DNA from: Glandiceps talaboti
Taxonomy: Eukaryota > Hemichordata > Enteropneusta > Spengelidae
NCBI RefSeq assembly: GCF_964340395.1
Contig: NC_135566.1
Coordinates: 3,472,001-3,536,000, forward strand
Length of the DNA: 64,000 nt
Direction of reading: 5' to 3'
Made by a program: the position numbers and the translations under genes
Notes under the pieces: model-generated
The model's database searches: none
The model's input: only the letters and a program-made list of their open reading frames with translations
Told to the model about the DNA's origin: nothing
Shown: in pieces, positions 62,782 through 64,000 of the stretch
How positions within the stretch are numbered: the stretch's first letter is position 1
How the letters are laid out: each line of letters begins with the position of its first letter

Positions 62782-63939
62782 ATTCAGTTACATAATAGAG
62801 ACATTAGAGTTACCATAGTGAAGGACATGACAAATAGCTCTAACTGAGACAGAGAAGTCACGTCCTACATCATGAATAAACATTACTAAAATACATTGCA
62901 GCAAACAACATAATACCCAGCAATATTGTATTGAAAGACTTGAACATTATTTATACAACAATTTATTGGAGTGCAGGTAGATGGGTTTACTGCATACATC
63001 CTCATTTGTAATGTTGATAGTAGTGTATGACTGTGTGTTTTTGTTGACTTGAATAATTGACATAAAAATAGCAAAGACAAACGAGTCAAATCGTATAAAA
63101 TGTGTCAGACAGACAAAAGTAAACATGGATTTGCAGTCAGACATTAATTGACATAAAGATTGAAAATTCAAATATAGACCTTTCAGAAAATGTACAGTTT
63201 TGAACTTAATATTACAAATGATATAAATATAAAACAAATAAACTAATATAAAACAATGCATGTATTGTTCAAAATATATTTAGCCAAAGAAATTTATCAC
63301 AACCCTTTGCATAAATTATTTCATGATTTTAAATTCATTGAAAACATATCACTATCATTTTTCAAAATTATCTTTCTTTGAAGTCATCTATAATATGAAT
63401 ATCATATCCTGTAAAAATCATTTTTCATGAAAATTATTTTTTATTGTTGAGTTTCATAACCATCCATCTGTTACTGTGAACAACAGATGAAACACACCAT
63501 GATGCATTATTCATCAGTTTTTTTCAGTCGTCTTCCCGGCTAATTATATCACCACAAACCACATGTTGCACACTATTGTTTTAAACTATTATTGATGGTT
63601 CATCTTTTTCTCTGATTTGCATTGGTTCTACAAAATGTAATCCGATTGGATACAGCGGACCCTAACTGCTGATCAACCAAATCGATCTATCTTAGGGTCC
63701 AATAGCTTTCTGTGTTATTAAGCAGTGCAGGGTAGCCAAGGACGAGGTATACATTTTATTTGTTACAGTAAGCATGGTCAGCTGTGTTCTATTTTCATAT
63801 CAGGAATTTGAGTTTATACATTTCTGCAAAATTTTACATTTTTATGTCTGAAGAAGTTCAAAAGAAGAAAGTGTCATGTAAACATTTGGTTTTAGTAATG
63901 AGGAATATCATTATACATCTAGCTAACATTTTGTGACAG

Positions 63940-63970
63940 CCTCGGGAGCAACACAAGTTTTATAAGGCAG
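63940..63970 (+). CDS. Candidate 31-nt exon: alternative CLN3 3' exon or start of a new gene
   Basis: Acceptor TTTTGTGACAG precedes 63940 and donor GTAAGT follows 63970. In phase 0, the phase that CLN3 exon 13 would supply, it reads PREQHKFYKA. That sits at the point where the human protein has DEHREFAMA, so it might be an alternative to the last exon. A 31-nt sequence is too short to be sure. Confidence 0.3.
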
Positions 63971-64000
63971 GTAAGTATTTGATTATTATGAAAACTTATT

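Larger units (their letters stand above)
60176..64000. other. Region after CLN3; repeats and one candidate exon
   Basis: Apart from the minisatellite, MITE and microsatellites listed separately, it holds a short GGACTGCT-type repeat (62075-62215) and a 68-bp repeat in three copies (62495-62680). From 62800 to 63930 nothing recognisable was seen. An AATAAA at 61476-61481 could end CLN3 transcripts. Confidence 0.55.

Overview
This window is nuclear DNA of an invertebrate animal. It has spliced genes with GT-AG introns, AT-rich non-coding sequence, dense microsatellites, minisatellites and many short foldback transposons. Gene content (a Tbx1/10-type T-box factor, a TGF-beta-family ligand, PORCN, CLN3) is bilaterian. 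Short introns in PORCN and CLN3 and a tRNA-derived SINE suggest an invertebrate deuterostome or a lophotrochozoan. I cannot name the species from sequence alone.

Layout. (1) 1-10390, plus strand: the last four coding exons of a Tbx1/10-type gene; earlier exons lie left of the window. Its first intron here carries a long degenerate minisatellite. (2) 10391-20087: no gene recognised; microsatellites and dispersed repeats. (3) 20088-29711, plus strand: a two-exon TGF-beta/BMP/GDF-like ligand of 399 codons, divided by an 8.4 kb intron full of mobile-element remnants. Its mature domain lacks the cysteine that normally links the dimer. (4) 29712-39345: no gene; minisatellites, a foldback MITE, a decayed retroelement reverse transcriptase and nested MITEs. 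(5) 39346-47442, minus strand: complete PORCN, 12 coding exons, 485 codons, plus a probable 5' UTR exon near 48333. (6) 48684-60175, plus strand: complete CLN3, 14 exons, 458 codons, head-to-head with PORCN over a few hundred bases. (7) 60176-64000: a 69-bp-period minisatellite, further repeats and one candidate exon near the right edge.

How the genes relate: PORCN acylates Wnt proteins in the ER, the TGF-beta ligand is a secreted signal, Tbx1/10 is a developmental transcription factor, and CLN3 is a lysosomal membrane protein. Only PORCN and CLN3 look physically coupled, by a shared promoter region. Each interval between neighbouring genes contains one CTCF-like motif.

The most notable observations are: the H-for-C change in the ligand; a ~300-bp inverted repeat pair bracketing the in-frame CLN3 exon 10; two foldback elements with perfect 9-bp target duplications and TAG...CTA ends; tandem copies of exon-edge sequence making decoy splice sites in CLN3 and PORCN; and the T-box exon junction that replaces the terminal Trp by Cys. 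No prokaryotic-type system, CRISPR array or rRNA gene was seen.
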